Shown piece by piece: positions 15,156-24,149 of a stretch of DNA of 64,000 nt. Under the pieces are notes generated by a model. It searched no databases. It saw nothing but the letters and a program-made list of their open reading frames with translations, and was not told where the DNA came from. Numbering within the stretch: the stretch's first letter is position 1; the number at the start of each line of letters is the position of its first letter. Origin of the DNA: Chitinophaga rupis (lineage in GTDB: Bacteria; Bacteroidota; Bacteroidia; Chitinophagales; Chitinophagaceae); the NCBI RefSeq assembly GCF_900109685.1, contig NZ_FOBB01000003.1, positions 496,001 through 560,000 on the forward strand, written 5' to 3'. The translations under genes and the position numbers were made by a program.

Positions 15156-17342
15156 ATGTTACGTAATTCCTTGTCCTATGATTACGGAAAGCTAGCGGGA
15201 TTGTCGCTTTCTGTGCTGGTAATTTGCTCACTTTTTTCTGCCCGGCAGGCTGCAGCCGCCTATCGTTCTGCCGGTCATTCATCTGTTGACACATCTATTT
15301 TTCAACCGGCAGATGCACCTACAACTCCTGCAGTGGACGATGGTATGCCTATTGAAATAGGCGTTAAGTTCAGGTCTGTGCAGGCCGGCCATATTAATGG
15401 TATCCGCTTTTACAAAAGCAAAGCCGGCAGCGGAAAATACCAGGTGCATCTTTGGAGCAACAGCGGCCAAAAGCTGGCAGAGGCGCCCTTTACAGGCGAC
15501 AGCTCCACCGGATGGAAAGAAGTGTTGTTCGAGAAACCGGTTGCCATTACCGCTAACACAACTTACATAGCTGCTTATTTCAGCGCCACAGGCGACTATG
15601 CCAGCACCAACCCGTTCTTTACACAAGGCGTGGTGAATGGCCCGCTGCATGCGCTGGCCAACGGAGAAGATGGCCCTAACGGCATTTATAAATATGCCGA
15701 TGCCCCTACCTTCCCCGACGATAACTTTGGCACCAATAACTATTGGGTAGATGTTGTGTTTATACCAGATGCCAACAGCCCGGTAGTAAAAGAAGCTGCT
15801 GCAGCCGGCGCCCATAAAGCAGGCCCGGATACTATAGCACCGGTGATCACTGCCTTAAAAACAGCATCCAATGCAGATGGTACTACTACCATTAGCTGGA
15901 CCACCAGTGAAAAGGCAGCTGCTGCTATTCATTATAACATTAATGCAGAGGACCTTTCCCTGCAAACAGAAGATAACACGCCATCTACTAACCACGCCAT
16001 GCGTTTAAGCGGGCTGGTGCCAGGTGTTACCTATTATTTTCGTGTAGCCTCTAAGGATATAGCAGGTAATATTACCACCAAACCTTCACTGAGCGCACCT
16101 CCGTTAAAATTCACCCTGCCGGAAGCTCCCTGTGCTATTGACCGCACAGAGTTTAACCAGGGCAATCCTGATATAGGAGCAGCAGTAACTGCAGATGGCG
16201 GTGTAACCCTGCAGCCGGCATTAACAGAAGAATTTTTGAGCCTGGTGAAAACCATCCCGGAAGGCTGGACCGGCGCACGTTATAACAACGACGGCACTGC
16301 TGTTAATAACAATGGTGTAATCACCGCCAACGGCATACATATTTTCTCCAACAATCCTTTTGAACCGGGATCTACCATGGAGTTCTCCGCTATGTTCACC
16401 GCAGGCGCCTACCAGAACATAGGTTTTTCCATTGACCAGCCTTATGTGGATGGCCCCTGGGTAACTATTGGCCAGGGAGGCAGCGGTGATGGCAATATCT
16501 ATGCGCGGGCTTCCAACAATGTAGAAGTGAAGCTGGGCAGTAATTTGCTGGATGCTATGCATCATTACAAGATCAAATGGAACGCCACTAATTTTGAGTT
16601 TTTCGTTGATGGCAGCGCCAAACCGGCCGCTGTTATTAATATAACCATGAACTCAAAAATGTACATCCAGATCAGCGACTATGCAAGCACAGATGGTGCT
16701 TTATCTATAGACTGGATGCATGTAGCGCCATATACACCCAGCGGCAGCTTTACCTCCCGCGTGTTTGATGCAGGTGATGCTACTGACTGGGGCGCCGTTA
16801 CCTGGCATGCAGAAACACCCGCCGGTACCAGTGTAGCCATTTCCGTGAGCGCCGGTAATACAAATAATCCGAATGATGGTACCTGGCAAGCCTTTAAGCC
16901 CATTAATGCCCAGGGTGAAACCGCCGGTATCAACGGCCGTTATGTGCAATATAAGGCTACCCTGAAAACCACAGATACCAAGGTAACACCGGTGCTGAAA
17001 GAGGTAGCCATTAACTGTAAAGGCAATGGCCGCATGACGGAAAAGGCCAAAGAATCCGTAAAACCGGCTGTTGCCGCTGCGCCTGCCAATAGTGGCCTTA
17101 ACATTAAGGTAATGCCTAACCCCAGCGCTGATTATTTTGAGCTGGTAAGTACTACCCCTGTTAATGACAAACCGCTGCTGGTAAATGTGCTGGATAGCTA
17201 TGCCCGTATTGTGGAAAGCCACCGCACGGTAACGCCTAATACCAATTTCCAGTTCGGACAGGCATTATCGCCCGGCAGCTACTTCCTGGAAGTGATACAG
17301 GGCAACCAGCGTAAAACTTTAAAACTGATCAAGATCAAATAA
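15156..17342 (+). CDS. T9SS-secreted DUF4082 / fibronectin III multidomain protein
   Basis: A 728-residue secreted protein. Signal peptide (about 1-36, AAAAY), DUF4082 domain (about 45-200: VDDGMPIEIGVKFRS ... IRFYKSKAGSGKYQVHLWS), fibronectin type III domain (about 228-315, ending PGVTYYFRVASKD), and a concanavalin/laminin-G-like beta sandwich (about 350-525). A further beta domain (535-635) leads to a C-terminal type A sorting domain (about 655-728, starting MPNPSADYFEL, ending TLKLIKIK) that directs export and anchoring by the type IX secretion system. Probably a surface glycan-binding protein without an evident catalytic domain. An AT-rich 250-base upstream region likely holds its promoter. 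Confidence 0.85.
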   Translation: MLRNSLSYDYGKLAGLSLSVLVICSLFSARQAAAAYRSAGHSSVDTSIFQPADAPTTPAVDDGMPIEIGVKFRSVQAGHINGIRFYKSKAGSGKYQVHLWSNSGQKLAEAPFTGDSSTGWKEVLFEKPVAITANTTYIAAYFSATGDYASTNPFFTQGVVNGPLHALANGEDGPNGIYKYADAPTFPDDNFGTNNYWVDVVFIPDANSPVVKEAAAAGAHKAGPDTIAPVITALKTASNADGTTTISWTTSEKAAAAIHYNINAEDLSLQTEDNTPSTNHAMRLSGLVPGVTYYFRVASKDIAGNITTKPSLSAPPLKFTLPEAPCAIDRTEFNQGNPDIGAAVTADGGVTLQPALTEEFLSLVKTIPEGWTGARYNNDGTAVNNNGVITANGIHIFSNNPFEPGSTMEFSAMFTAGAYQNIGFSIDQPYVDGPWVTIGQGGSGDGNIYARASNNVEVKLGSNLLDAMHHYKIKWNATNFEFFVDGSAKPAAVINITMNSKMYIQISDYASTDGALSIDWMHVAPYTPSGSFTSRVFDAGDATDWGAVTWHAETPAGTSVAISVSAGNTNNPNDGTWQAFKPINAQGETAGINGRYVQYKATLKTTDTKVTPVLKEVAINCKGNGRMTEKAKESVKPAVAAAPANSGLNIKVMPNPSADYFELVSTTPVNDKPLLVNVLDSYARIVESHRTVTPNTNFQFGQALSPGSYFLEVIQGNQRKTLKLIKIK

Positions 17343-17381
17343 TTATAAGCGGCCTTCCGCTCTCTCTGCAAGTAAGATCAT

Positions 17382-17416
17382 AAGCACAGGCGCACTTGTT
17401 GCGCTTGTGCTTTTTT
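17382..17416 (+). terminator. Intrinsic terminator
   Basis: AAGCACAGGCGCA (17382-17394) pairs with the complementary run to 17412 (imperfect), followed by TTTTTT. It separates the T9SS-sorted protein gene from the NO-response genes. Confidence 0.75.
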
Positions 17417-17446
17417 AATGCCGTCCGGTTCCCGGGATTATTTTTC

Positions 17447-17476
17447 ATAATAAAAGACTAAAAACTCTTTTATTAT
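17447..17476. promoter_or_regulatory. Putative Rrf2 operator (NO-responsive palindrome)
   Basis: ATAATAAAAGA - 8 bases - TCTTTTATTAT, a perfect inverted repeat with 11-bp arms. Its right arm covers the -33 region of the promoter whose -7 box TATCTTTG lies at 17488-17495, so binding would block transcription of the rrf2 gene. The half-site ATAATAAAAGAC recurs before the globin gene. Confidence 0.75.
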
Positions 17477-17487
17477 TCTTTAAATCC

Positions 17488-17495
17488 TATCTTTG
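17488..17495 (+). promoter_or_regulatory. -7 box of the rrf2 gene
   Basis: TATCTTTG matches TAnnTTTG exactly; the start codon is 20 bases downstream. Confidence 0.6.
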
Positions 17496-17514
17496 CACCG
17501 TAAACTAAAAAGGA

Positions 17515-17946
17515 ATGTTCTCAAAAACTTGTGAGTATGCTATCCGCGCCATGATCTTCATTGCCCAGCAAACGAAGAGTGATGTGCGGGTAGGTGTGAA
17601 GGAGATAGCCAAAGGCATTGGCTCCCCGGAACATTTTATTGCCAAAATACTGCAGGACCTGAGCCGCAAGGGGATGGTGCTTTCCCTTAAAGGCCCTACC
17701 GGCGGTTTTTACCTGGATAATAAAACCCTTAAATGCACCCTGGCCGATATTGTGAAAGCAATAGACGGCGACAAGCTTTTTTCCGGCTGCGGCCTGGGCC
17801 TGGAGTATTGCTCCGATGCCAAACCCTGCCCCCTGCATCATGAATTCAAAAAAATAAGGGAAGACATTTATAAAACCCTGCAATCCACCAAGCTGGACGA
17901 GTTTCACGACCAGCTGGCAAAAAGCATTGGGTTCCTGAAAAGGTGA
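17515..17946 (+). CDS. Rrf2-family transcriptional regulator, NsrR-like
   Basis: A 143-residue winged-helix regulator. The N-terminus (SKTCEYAIRAMIFIA) and recognition region (VGVKEIAKGIGSPEHFIAKILQDLSRKGMV) are canonical Rrf2. Three cysteines, Cys92, Cys99 and Cys105 (GCGLGLEYC ... PC), are placed as the [2Fe-2S] or [4Fe-4S] ligands of NsrR/IscR-type sensors. With a globin and NO reductase immediately downstream, NO sensing is the natural inference: cluster nitrosylation would relieve repression. The palindrome upstream is the likely autoregulatory operator. IscR-type function is disfavoured by the neighbours. Confidence 0.88.
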   Translation: MFSKTCEYAIRAMIFIAQQTKSDVRVGVKEIAKGIGSPEHFIAKILQDLSRKGMVLSLKGPTGGFYLDNKTLKCTLADIVKAIDGDKLFSGCGLGLEYCSDAKPCPLHHEFKKIREDIYKTLQSTKLDEFHDQLAKSIGFLKR

Positions 17947-17960
17947 TGGATTTTTTTGCA

Positions 17961-17972
17961 ATAATAAAAGAC
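17961..17972 (+). promoter_or_regulatory. Second Rrf2 half-site before the globin gene
   Basis: ATAATAAAAGAC is identical to the left half-site of the upstream palindrome. The expected right arm (17980-17990) matches only about 6 of 11 positions, so this would be a weaker, asymmetric site. Confidence 0.5.
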
Positions 17973-18007
17973 AAAAAGGTATTAATATATTTTCTTAAAC
18001 CAGTATC

Positions 18008-18370
18008 ATGAAAACAGATATCACTACGGAAGCCGATATAAAAAAGCTGGTGTATACTTTCTATGATAAGGTAAGGCAGGATGAGCTGCTGGCGCCTGTT
18101 TTTAACGGTATTATAAAAGACTGGGGGCCTCACCTTGAGATCATGTGCCAGTTCTGGGCCACTCTGCTGCTATACACGAAGCAATACAAGTCTGATCCTA
18201 TGAGCAAACACTTACCCATACCGCTGGAAAGGGCCCATTTTGACCGCTGGCTGTTATTATTCCATGCTACACTAGATGAGCTGTTTGAGGGCGAAGTAGC
18301 GGAAAATGCCGGGAAAAGGGCTGCCAGTATTGCCCGCATTATGATCCATGTAAAAAATATCCCGAACTAA
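18008..18370 (+). CDS. Group III truncated haemoglobin
   Basis: A 120-residue globin. Family features are the short N-terminal helix (TEADIKKLVYTFYDKVRQDELLAPVF, with the B10-region Tyr) and a WGPHLEIMCQFWATLLL helix. The likely proximal histidine lies in LERAHFDRWLLLFHATLDELF. Truncated globins bind O2 and NO and can act as NO dioxygenases. It lies between an NsrR-like regulator and an NO reductase and has its own operator half-site 35 bases upstream, which supports an NO-detoxification role. The gap to the next gene is 36 bases, so they are probably co-transcribed. Confidence 0.88.
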   Translation: MKTDITTEADIKKLVYTFYDKVRQDELLAPVFNGIIKDWGPHLEIMCQFWATLLLYTKQYKSDPMSKHLPIPLERAHFDRWLLLFHATLDELFEGEVAENAGKRAASIARIMIHVKNIPN

Positions 18371-18406
18371 CACAACTCCCTGATCTAACATCTTAATCTA
18401 ACCAAC

Positions 18407-20647
18407 ATGACCGTACGAAAACTATGGATAGGGCTTGCCATGACCTTAATTTGCTCCTTTGCCGTCCTCATCTTCTTTGGAACCGACATTTACCGTAAGC
18501 TTCCGCCCATTCCCGGGAAAGTGGTGGATGAAGCAGGCAATACCCTGTTCACCGGGCAGGATATTAAAGACGGACAAAATGTATGGCAGTCCATTGGCGG
18601 ACAAACCGTGGGCAGCATCTGGGGCCATGGCAGCTATATTGCGCCCGACTGGACCGCCGATTACCTGCACCGCGAAGCTGAAATAATGCTTAAGGAAATT
18701 GCTGCTGCAGATGGAAAGGTATATGTACAGCTGCCGGCCGATGAACAGGCCCTGTACAAAGAGCGTCTGAAAGAGAACATACGGCGCAATACATTTAACG
18801 AACCGCAGAACAGCATTGTATTCTCTGCCGCACGTACAAAGGCTTTTCAGCAGCTCTCTGCGTATTACACCGGTTTATTTATGACGGATCCGCAGTTTAA
18901 CACGTTGCGGGAACAGTATGCCATTCCTGCAGCCACCATCAAGGACCCGGAACGCATGCGTAAAATGAACGCCTTTTTTGCCTGGACCACCTGGGTATGT
19001 ATCACAGAAAGGCCGGGCAGCAATATTACCTACACCAATAACTGGCCGGGCGATGAAACGGTGGGCAATACGCCGGGCGCCGCTTTGCACCTTTGGTCAG
19101 GTTTCAGCATCCTGCTGCTGCTAAGCGGTGTGGCCCTCCTGATCTTATACCATGCAAAGAATAAAGATGAAGAAGCCGTGGTGCTGCCTGCTACAGATCC
19201 CCTGCGGGATTCACTGGTCACGCCTTCCATGAAAGCCACGCTGAAATATTTCTGGATCGTAAGCATCCTCATTCTGGTACAAATGGCAGCCGGGGTTATT
19301 ACCGCGCACTATGGGGTGGAAGGCAGCGCCTTTTACGGGTTACCATTAGATAAATTTTTACCTGCCTCCGTATCCCGTAGCTGGCACGTGCAGCTGGCCA
19401 TTTTCTGGATAGCTACTTCCTGGCTGGCCACCGGTTTATATATTGCACCGGCAGTATCCGGCTATGAGCCGCCATTACAGCGTTTAGGCGTGAACGTATT
19501 GTTTGGTGCGCTGGTGGTAGTAGTAGGAGGTTCTCTGGTTGGGCAATGGCTGGGCGTAATGCAAAAGTTAGGACTGGTAGAAAACTTCTACTGGGGCCAC
19601 CAGGGTTATGAATACATTGAGCTGGGCCGCATATGGCAAATACTGCTGCTGGCAGGGCTGGTGATCTGGCTGGTGCTGATGTTAAGGGCGCTGCTGCCGG
19701 CACTGCGCAGGCGCGATGAAAGCCGGCATTTGCTCACGCTGTTTGTAATTGCATCCATTGCTATTGCCGTATTTTATGCAGCAGGCTTAATGTACGGGCG
19801 GCAAACACATATGGCCATAGCAGAATACTGGCGCTGGTGGGTAGTGCACCTGTGGGTAGAAGGATTTTTTGAAGTATTTGCCACCGTGGTAGCAGCGTTC
19901 CTCTTTTGCCGCCTGGGTTTGTTACACATTAAATATGCTACTACGGGGGTGCTGTTCTCCACCATTGTATTCCTGGCCGGCGGTATCATTGGTACGTTCC
20001 ACCACATTTATTTCAGCGCTACTCCCACGGCGGTACTGGCCCTGGGCGCTACTTTCAGCGCACTGGAAATAGTACCGCTGGTGCTCATTGGGTTTGAGGC
20101 ATATCATAATTACACGCTCAGCCGCTCCACCAACTGGATCAAGGCATATAAATGGCCTATTTACTGTTTTATTGCCATGTGCTTCTGGAACTTCCTGGGC
20201 GCAGGCATCTTCGGGTTTGCCATTAACCCGCCCATTGCCCTGTATTACATACAGGGGTTGAATACAACCGCGGTACACGGGCACACTGCTTTGTTCGGCG
20301 TATATGGTATACTGGGTATAGGGTTAATGTTGTTTGTGCTGCGTGGCCTGTACCCGGATAAACACTGGAATGATAAGCTGCTGGGATGGTCATTCTGGAG
20401 CATTAACATTGGCCTGCTGGTAATGGTCACCATCAGCATATTGCCCATGGGCATTTTACAGGTAATTGCTTCCATACAGCATGGTTACTGGTATGCCCGC
20501 TCAGCCGCATTCATGCACACGGATACCATGCAGCTCCTGCGCTGGCTGCGGGTTCCGGGCGATATAATACTGGCTTTAGGCGAAGTACTCTTGGTACTTT
20601 TTGTGATTGGTTTGAAAACAGGGTGGTCGCTGAAGGAAGAACGCTAA
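18407..20647 (+). CDS. norB: Quinol-dependent nitric oxide reductase (qNOR)
   Basis: Single-subunit membrane enzyme reducing 2 NO to N2O with electrons from quinol. The 746 residues fit a qNOR with the fused N-terminal cytochrome-c-like periplasmic domain (about 35-220, lacking a CxxCH haem site) and 12-14 helices of the haem-copper type. Expected metal ligands are visible: His327 (SWHVQL), His481 and Glu485 (HLWVEGFFE), His532-His533 (GTFHHIYF), and His624/His626 (VHGHTALFG). It is the effector of the NO unit begun by the Rrf2 regulator. Its stop codon is the first unit of the family B repeat. Confidence 0.92.
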   Translation: MTVRKLWIGLAMTLICSFAVLIFFGTDIYRKLPPIPGKVVDEAGNTLFTGQDIKDGQNVWQSIGGQTVGSIWGHGSYIAPDWTADYLHREAEIMLKEIAAADGKVYVQLPADEQALYKERLKENIRRNTFNEPQNSIVFSAARTKAFQQLSAYYTGLFMTDPQFNTLREQYAIPAATIKDPERMRKMNAFFAWTTWVCITERPGSNITYTNNWPGDETVGNTPGAALHLWSGFSILLLLSGVALLILYHAKNKDEEAVVLPATDPLRDSLVTPSMKATLKYFWIVSILILVQMAAGVITAHYGVEGSAFYGLPLDKFLPASVSRSWHVQLAIFWIATSWLATGLYIAPAVSGYEPPLQRLGVNVLFGALVVVVGGSLVGQWLGVMQKLGLVENFYWGHQGYEYIELGRIWQILLLAGLVIWLVLMLRALLPALRRRDESRHLLTLFVIASIAIAVFYAAGLMYGRQTHMAIAEYWRWWVVHLWVEGFFEVFATVVAAFLFCRLGLLHIKYATTGVLFSTIVFLAGGIIGTFHHIYFSATPTAVLALGATFSALEIVPLVLIGFEAYHNYTLSRSTNWIKAYKWPIYCFIAMCFWNFLGAGIFGFAINPPIALYYIQGLNTTAVHGHTALFGVYGILGIGLMLFVLRGLYPDKHWNDKLLGWSFWSINIGLLVMVTISILPMGILQVIASIQHGYWYARSAAFMHTDTMQLLRWLRVPGDIILALGEVLLVLFVIGLKTGWSLKEER

Positions 20648-20756
20648 ACGCTAATGCTAAACGCTGAACGCTGATCATGTTATGTTTGAATGGCACGTAC
20701 TGCCGGCCACATTAAGCATTCAGCGTTCAGCATTTAGCATTCTAGCGTTTTTTTAT
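20641..20756. repeat. Stop-anchored heptamer inverted repeat, family B
   Basis: Left arm: ACGCTAA twice, TGCTAA, ACGCTGA twice. The first TAA is the stop codon of the NO reductase gene. Right arm (about 20712-20749): TTCAGCG, TTCAGCA, TTTAGCA, followed by a run of seven T. The arms are complementary, so this can act as the terminator of the NO operon. Confidence 0.75.
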
Positions 20757-20801
20757 TATTTTGTTTAGTCAATTCCCATCATCCTTTCAAACACTTTCAA
20801 T

Positions 20802-21680
20802 ATGTCCACGTATACCAGGTTTCTGCTGCAAACGTTTATCTGTTCCCTGTTCCTGGCTACTGCCCTGGCACAGGATACCCCGCAGGTGATCCATTTATGG
20901 CCCAATGGCGCACCGGGGTATGAGAACCGCCGTAATGAGCCGGAAGAGGCTAAAGACTATTACATAAAAAATGTGCACAACCCTTCCATTACCGTGTACC
21001 TGCCGCCTAAAGAAAAAGCTACCGGTGCAGCCGTGGTAATATGCCCGGGTGGCGGGTTCCGTTTGCTGGTGTATAACTCAGAAGGTGTAGAGCCGGCCAA
21101 ATACCTGAACAGCATAGGCATAGCAGCTATTATTTTAAAGTACCGTTTGTTCCGGGAAGAAGGATCGCCCTACACCCTGGAAAAAGAAATTAAGCAGGAT
21201 GCTTACCGCGCTATGCGCCTGGTACGCAGCCATGCGGCAGACTGGAACATTGATACCGCCCGTGTGGGCATCTGGGGCTTTTCTGCCGGTGGAGAGGTGG
21301 TAGCGCAGGTGGCTTATGCATCCGGCGCAGGCGATCCCCAGGCTAAGGATCCTGTGGACCGTTTGAACAGCAAGCCCAGTTTTCAGATACTCGTATACCC
21401 GGGGCCGTTAGGTGTGCCGGAGCAGGTACCGGCCAATGCACCGCCTGCATTTTTAATTGCGGCTAATGAGGATGAGTGCTGTTCTGTACCTATTGTGCAG
21501 CTGCTGCAAAGGTACCGTGCTGCCAAAGTACCGGTGGAGGCGCATATATTTGCTAATGGCAACCATGCCTTTAATATGGGTTACCGCTCTAATTTACAAT
21601 CGCTGAAAGCATGGCCCCCGCTGCTAACCAACTGGCTGGCGGATAGTAATATTTCGCCGCGTGTAAATAAAACGAAATAG
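20802..21680 (+). CDS. Exported alpha/beta hydrolase (acetyl-esterase/xylan-esterase-like)
   Basis: A 292-residue secreted serine esterase. Signal peptide 1-23 (ATALAQ), oxyanion-hole segment VVICPGGGFRLL at 78-89, nucleophile Ser161 in GFSAGGE, acid probably in AANEDECC (about 224-231) and histidine in ANGNHAFN (about 252-259). Members of this group remove acetyl groups from xylan or other glycans; substrate cannot be set here. It stands alone after the NO operon and is separated from it by the family B repeat. Confidence 0.8.
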   Translation: MSTYTRFLLQTFICSLFLATALAQDTPQVIHLWPNGAPGYENRRNEPEEAKDYYIKNVHNPSITVYLPPKEKATGAAVVICPGGGFRLLVYNSEGVEPAKYLNSIGIAAIILKYRLFREEGSPYTLEKEIKQDAYRAMRLVRSHAADWNIDTARVGIWGFSAGGEVVAQVAYASGAGDPQAKDPVDRLNSKPSFQILVYPGPLGVPEQVPANAPPAFLIAANEDECCSVPIVQLLQRYRAAKVPVEAHIFANGNHAFNMGYRSNLQSLKAWPPLLTNWLADSNISPRVNKTK

Positions 21681-21857
21681 TTGGCAGTCTGGGAGAAGCG
21701 CTGCAACTATTAATATTCACTTATTACAGCAAATGTATTCATGATGTTTAGTTGGCAGTTGCCGGTAGTGAGTATATTTCGCCATAATGAGGCTGGTCTT
21801 TGGTAATTGTAGTCCCGGCCACAGACTGCCAACTGCCCACTGTTAACTGCCAACTAT
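21679..21857. repeat. Stop-anchored heptamer repeat, family C copy 1
   Basis: Starts within the TAG stop of the esterase (AGTTGGC, AGTCTGG). A second block lies at about 21750 (AGTTGGC, AGTTGCC). The inverted arm at about 21822-21857 (ACTGCCA, ACTGCCC, ACTGTTA, ACTGCCA) ends at the TAA stop of the convergent GntR gene. Confidence 0.7.
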
Positions 21858-22589
21858 TTAATCCCTTCTGCTTTCCACCGTATATACAAAACTGTCTGCG
21901 CGGTAATAACCCAGGTTAAACTCAATGGGGCGCTCACCCTGGTCGTACACAAATCTTTTCCTGCAAAGAATCGGGCTGCCGGTTTCCACTTCCAGCTTAC
22001 CGGCCAGGAATTTGTCGGCTGACTTGGCAGAGATCTCCTCTTTGGAAAGTGTGGCTATAACCATGTAATCTTTTTCCAGGATATCGTACAGCGGGCGTTT
22101 AAAATCTTCTTCTCCTGAAAGCCCTACCCGTGGATGAAAGTAGGAGATAAAATACACAAAAGGCCCTTCCGCCTTACCCCGCAGCCTTTCCAGCTTCAGG
22201 ATCTTTTTGCTGGTGCTGATATCAAAAAAATTGGCCACTGTCTCATCCGGTGTTACCCAGGTTACATGCAGCTCAAAGTTCTTGATCATAATTCCCCGGG
22301 CATTCATTTCCTGTGTAAAACTAAGCCAGTTCTTTGACTTGGAGCTGATGGTAGGTTCCGCTACCTTAGTGCCCACCCCCTTTTTGCGGATCAGCAATCC
22401 TTCATATACTAATTTGTTGAGTGCCTGCCTTAACGTGGATCTGGAAATGGCAAGCTGTTTGGCTAACTGTACTTCATTAGGTAAAAATTTTCCATTTGCA
22501 TACTGCGGATCCCTGATGATTGTACGCAGCAAATTTTCCGCCTGCACATGCAGCGGCAAGGGATTTTTGTGGTCAATACTAAAATTCAT
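21858..22589 (-). CDS. GntR-family (HutC/UTRA) transcriptional regulator of the mannoside locus
   Basis: A 243-residue regulator. N-terminal winged helix (about 12-75: LPLHVQAENLLRTII ... FLPNEVQLAKQLAISRSTLRQALNKLVYEGLL) and a C-terminal UTRA ligand-binding domain (about 90-240), the HutC subfamily that senses sugars and sugar phosphates. It is divergent from the glycosidase/SusCD genes and is their most likely regulator. The ATG at 22589 fits the family; a longer reading from 22667 adds only a hydrophobic leader not typical of GntR proteins. Likely operators are the twin elements before 22839 and 29339, which is inference. Confidence 0.85.
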   Translation of the reverse strand: MNFSIDHKNPLPLHVQAENLLRTIIRDPQYANGKFLPNEVQLAKQLAISRSTLRQALNKLVYEGLLIRKKGVGTKVAEPTISSKSKNWLSFTQEMNARGIMIKNFELHVTWVTPDETVANFFDISTSKKILKLERLRGKAEGPFVYFISYFHPRVGLSGEEDFKRPLYDILEKDYMVIATLSKEEISAKSADKFLAGKLEVETGSPILCRKRFVYDQGERPIEFNLGYYRADSFVYTVESRRD

Positions 22590-22783
22590 GTTCGCTATAG
22601 GTCGAGACACAAAGTAATGAAAATATAATAGTAGGCATATGAAAAGTATGATGGTATGTATGATCAAAGTTAAGGGAAACAGAAGGAATATGAATCAACT
22701 AATATGGCCAGCTAACACCTAAAATACTGACAATCAAATTTATAAATACTAAATAACATTATTTAACTTATTTTTAAGAATTC

Positions 22784-22820
22784 TTGCAAAAGTTAATTTA
22801 TGTTTATATGTTTGTACATA
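22784..22820 (+). promoter_or_regulatory. Promoter/operator of the six-hairpin glycosidase gene, twin of the GH38 element
   Basis: TTG (22784-22786), 20 bases, then TATGTTTG (22807-22814), a full -7 box. The box sits inside the palindrome TATGT-TTGT-ACATA (22807-22820). The 22-base block 22799-22820 is identical at 21 of 22 positions to that at 29304-29325 before the GH38 gene, with the same TTG spacing. Likely a GntR-controlled promoter. Confidence 0.7.
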
Positions 22821-22838
22821 ATTAAAGGGGCCATGCAC

Positions 22839-24149
22839 ATGAGGCGCATCTTTACGATTCCCGTTATAACCATATTTTTTTTCTCTTTTTTGCTAAATGG
22901 TTTTACTGGGTTTACACAGAGCAGGAACAATACTTTAGCCACGTCCATTTTGGCCGATAGCCGCTTAGATACGATCCAGGCAAGAGCACTACATTTACTT
23001 ACCGGGTTTGCTGCAGGCACTTCCTATGGGGAAGTATGGATCCGCGATTTCAATACCTTCATTAAAGGATCATTACAGGTACATCCAAAAGAAAAAGTAA
23101 AGGAAATGCTGCTGCTGTTCTTTAAAATGCAGGGCAGCGATGGTAATATAGTAGACGGCGTAATTGATGCCCGCAAAGCCAACGGCGGTTATCAATACAG
23201 GTATTCAAAACTGGCGCCCGGATGGGCAGCGCATAAGAACACAGTAGAAACGGACCAGGAATCATCCCTGGTGCAGGCTGTTAGAAAATATATTGACGCT
23301 ACCGGCGACCATTCCATCCTGCAGGAAAAAATAGGCGACAGCACCGTATTGCAGCGTATGGAAGCAGCTTTCAGCTACCTGCTGAAAGAAAGGTACTCCG
23401 CTAAATATGGCCTTATCACCGGCGCCACCACCATTGACTGGGGAGATGTGCAGCCTGAAACCGGCTGGGGTGTAGCCATTAACAACAAAACAAAATGGAG
23501 CATTGATATTTACGACAATGCCATGTTCGTAATAGCTATACAGGATTTCCTGGCCATGCAGCCAAAAGAGTACCAGGCATCCAAAGACTGGAAAAAGATC
23601 GCCGCAGATATCCGCCAGCATGTACGCATGCACCTGTGGCAGGCCGGTAAACAAAAATATATTCCACACCTGTACCTGAACAGCAGTCCGTTCTCAAACG
23701 CATTTAACGAGCAGGAGATCTTATATACCGGCGGCACTACCTGTGCTATACTCGCCGGCTTTCATGATCATGCAGAAATTGCAGCCATCAACAAACAAAT
23801 GGTAGCAGCTGCAGCCAAAGAAAAATATGCCACTATTGGTATTACAGTATACCCGCCCTACCCGGCCACGGAATTTCCGAACATGAAACCTTACGTGTAT
23901 CAGAATGCCGGTGACTGGACCTGGTTTGGCGGCCGCATGATACAGGCGCTTATTGCCAATGGATTTATAGAGGAAGCCACCACTGAGCTGGATCCCATCC
24001 TGGAAAGAGCTTTAAAGTATAAAGGCTTTTATGAGTGGTATGATGTGCAAACCGGTGAACCAAAGGGGTCAAAAGATTTTAGAGGGGAGGCAGGTGTTTT
24101 GTTCGATGCTATTACATTATTGAAACAATGGGCAGTACAGCATAAATAA
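22839..24149 (+). CDS. Exported six-hairpin glycosidase
   Basis: A 436-residue protein with signal peptide (about 1-27) and an all-helical (alpha/alpha)6 barrel. Aromatic and acidic motifs face one end as in six-hairpin glycosidases: YGEVWIRDFNTF (about 60-70), TDQESS, TIDWGDVQPETGWG, GDWTWFGGRM and FRGEAGVLFDAI. It resembles amylo-1,6-glucosidase/GH63-type enzymes and could be a mannosidase of a GH125-like kind, given its GH38 neighbour; I cannot fix the family. The start at 22839 places the purine-rich AAAGGGG eight bases upstream; 22833 is an alternative. First gene of the mannoside locus. Confidence 0.7.
   Translation: MRRIFTIPVITIFFFSFLLNGFTGFTQSRNNTLATSILADSRLDTIQARALHLLTGFAAGTSYGEVWIRDFNTFIKGSLQVHPKEKVKEMLLLFFKMQGSDGNIVDGVIDARKANGGYQYRYSKLAPGWAAHKNTVETDQESSLVQAVRKYIDATGDHSILQEKIGDSTVLQRMEAAFSYLLKERYSAKYGLITGATTIDWGDVQPETGWGVAINNKTKWSIDIYDNAMFVIAIQDFLAMQPKEYQASKDWKKIAADIRQHVRMHLWQAGKQKYIPHLYLNSSPFSNAFNEQEILYTGGTTCAILAGFHDHAEIAAINKQMVAAAAKEKYATIGITVYPPYPATEFPNMKPYVYQNAGDWTWFGGRMIQALIANGFIEEATTELDPILERALKYKGFYEWYDVQTGEPKGSKDFRGEAGVLFDAITLLKQWAVQHK

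Noticed and set aside
20641..20756. Insertion sequence ends (inverted repeats) after the NO reductase gene
   Set aside because: The arms are tandem heptamers starting at the stop codon, enclose only about 40 bases, and encode no transposase; they belong to the repeat families.
22590..22667. Hydrophobic N-terminal extension of the GntR regulator, which would make it membrane-bound
   Set aside because: GntR/HutC proteins start just before the winged helix; the ATG at 22589 fits, and the extension lies in AT-rich promoter DNA.
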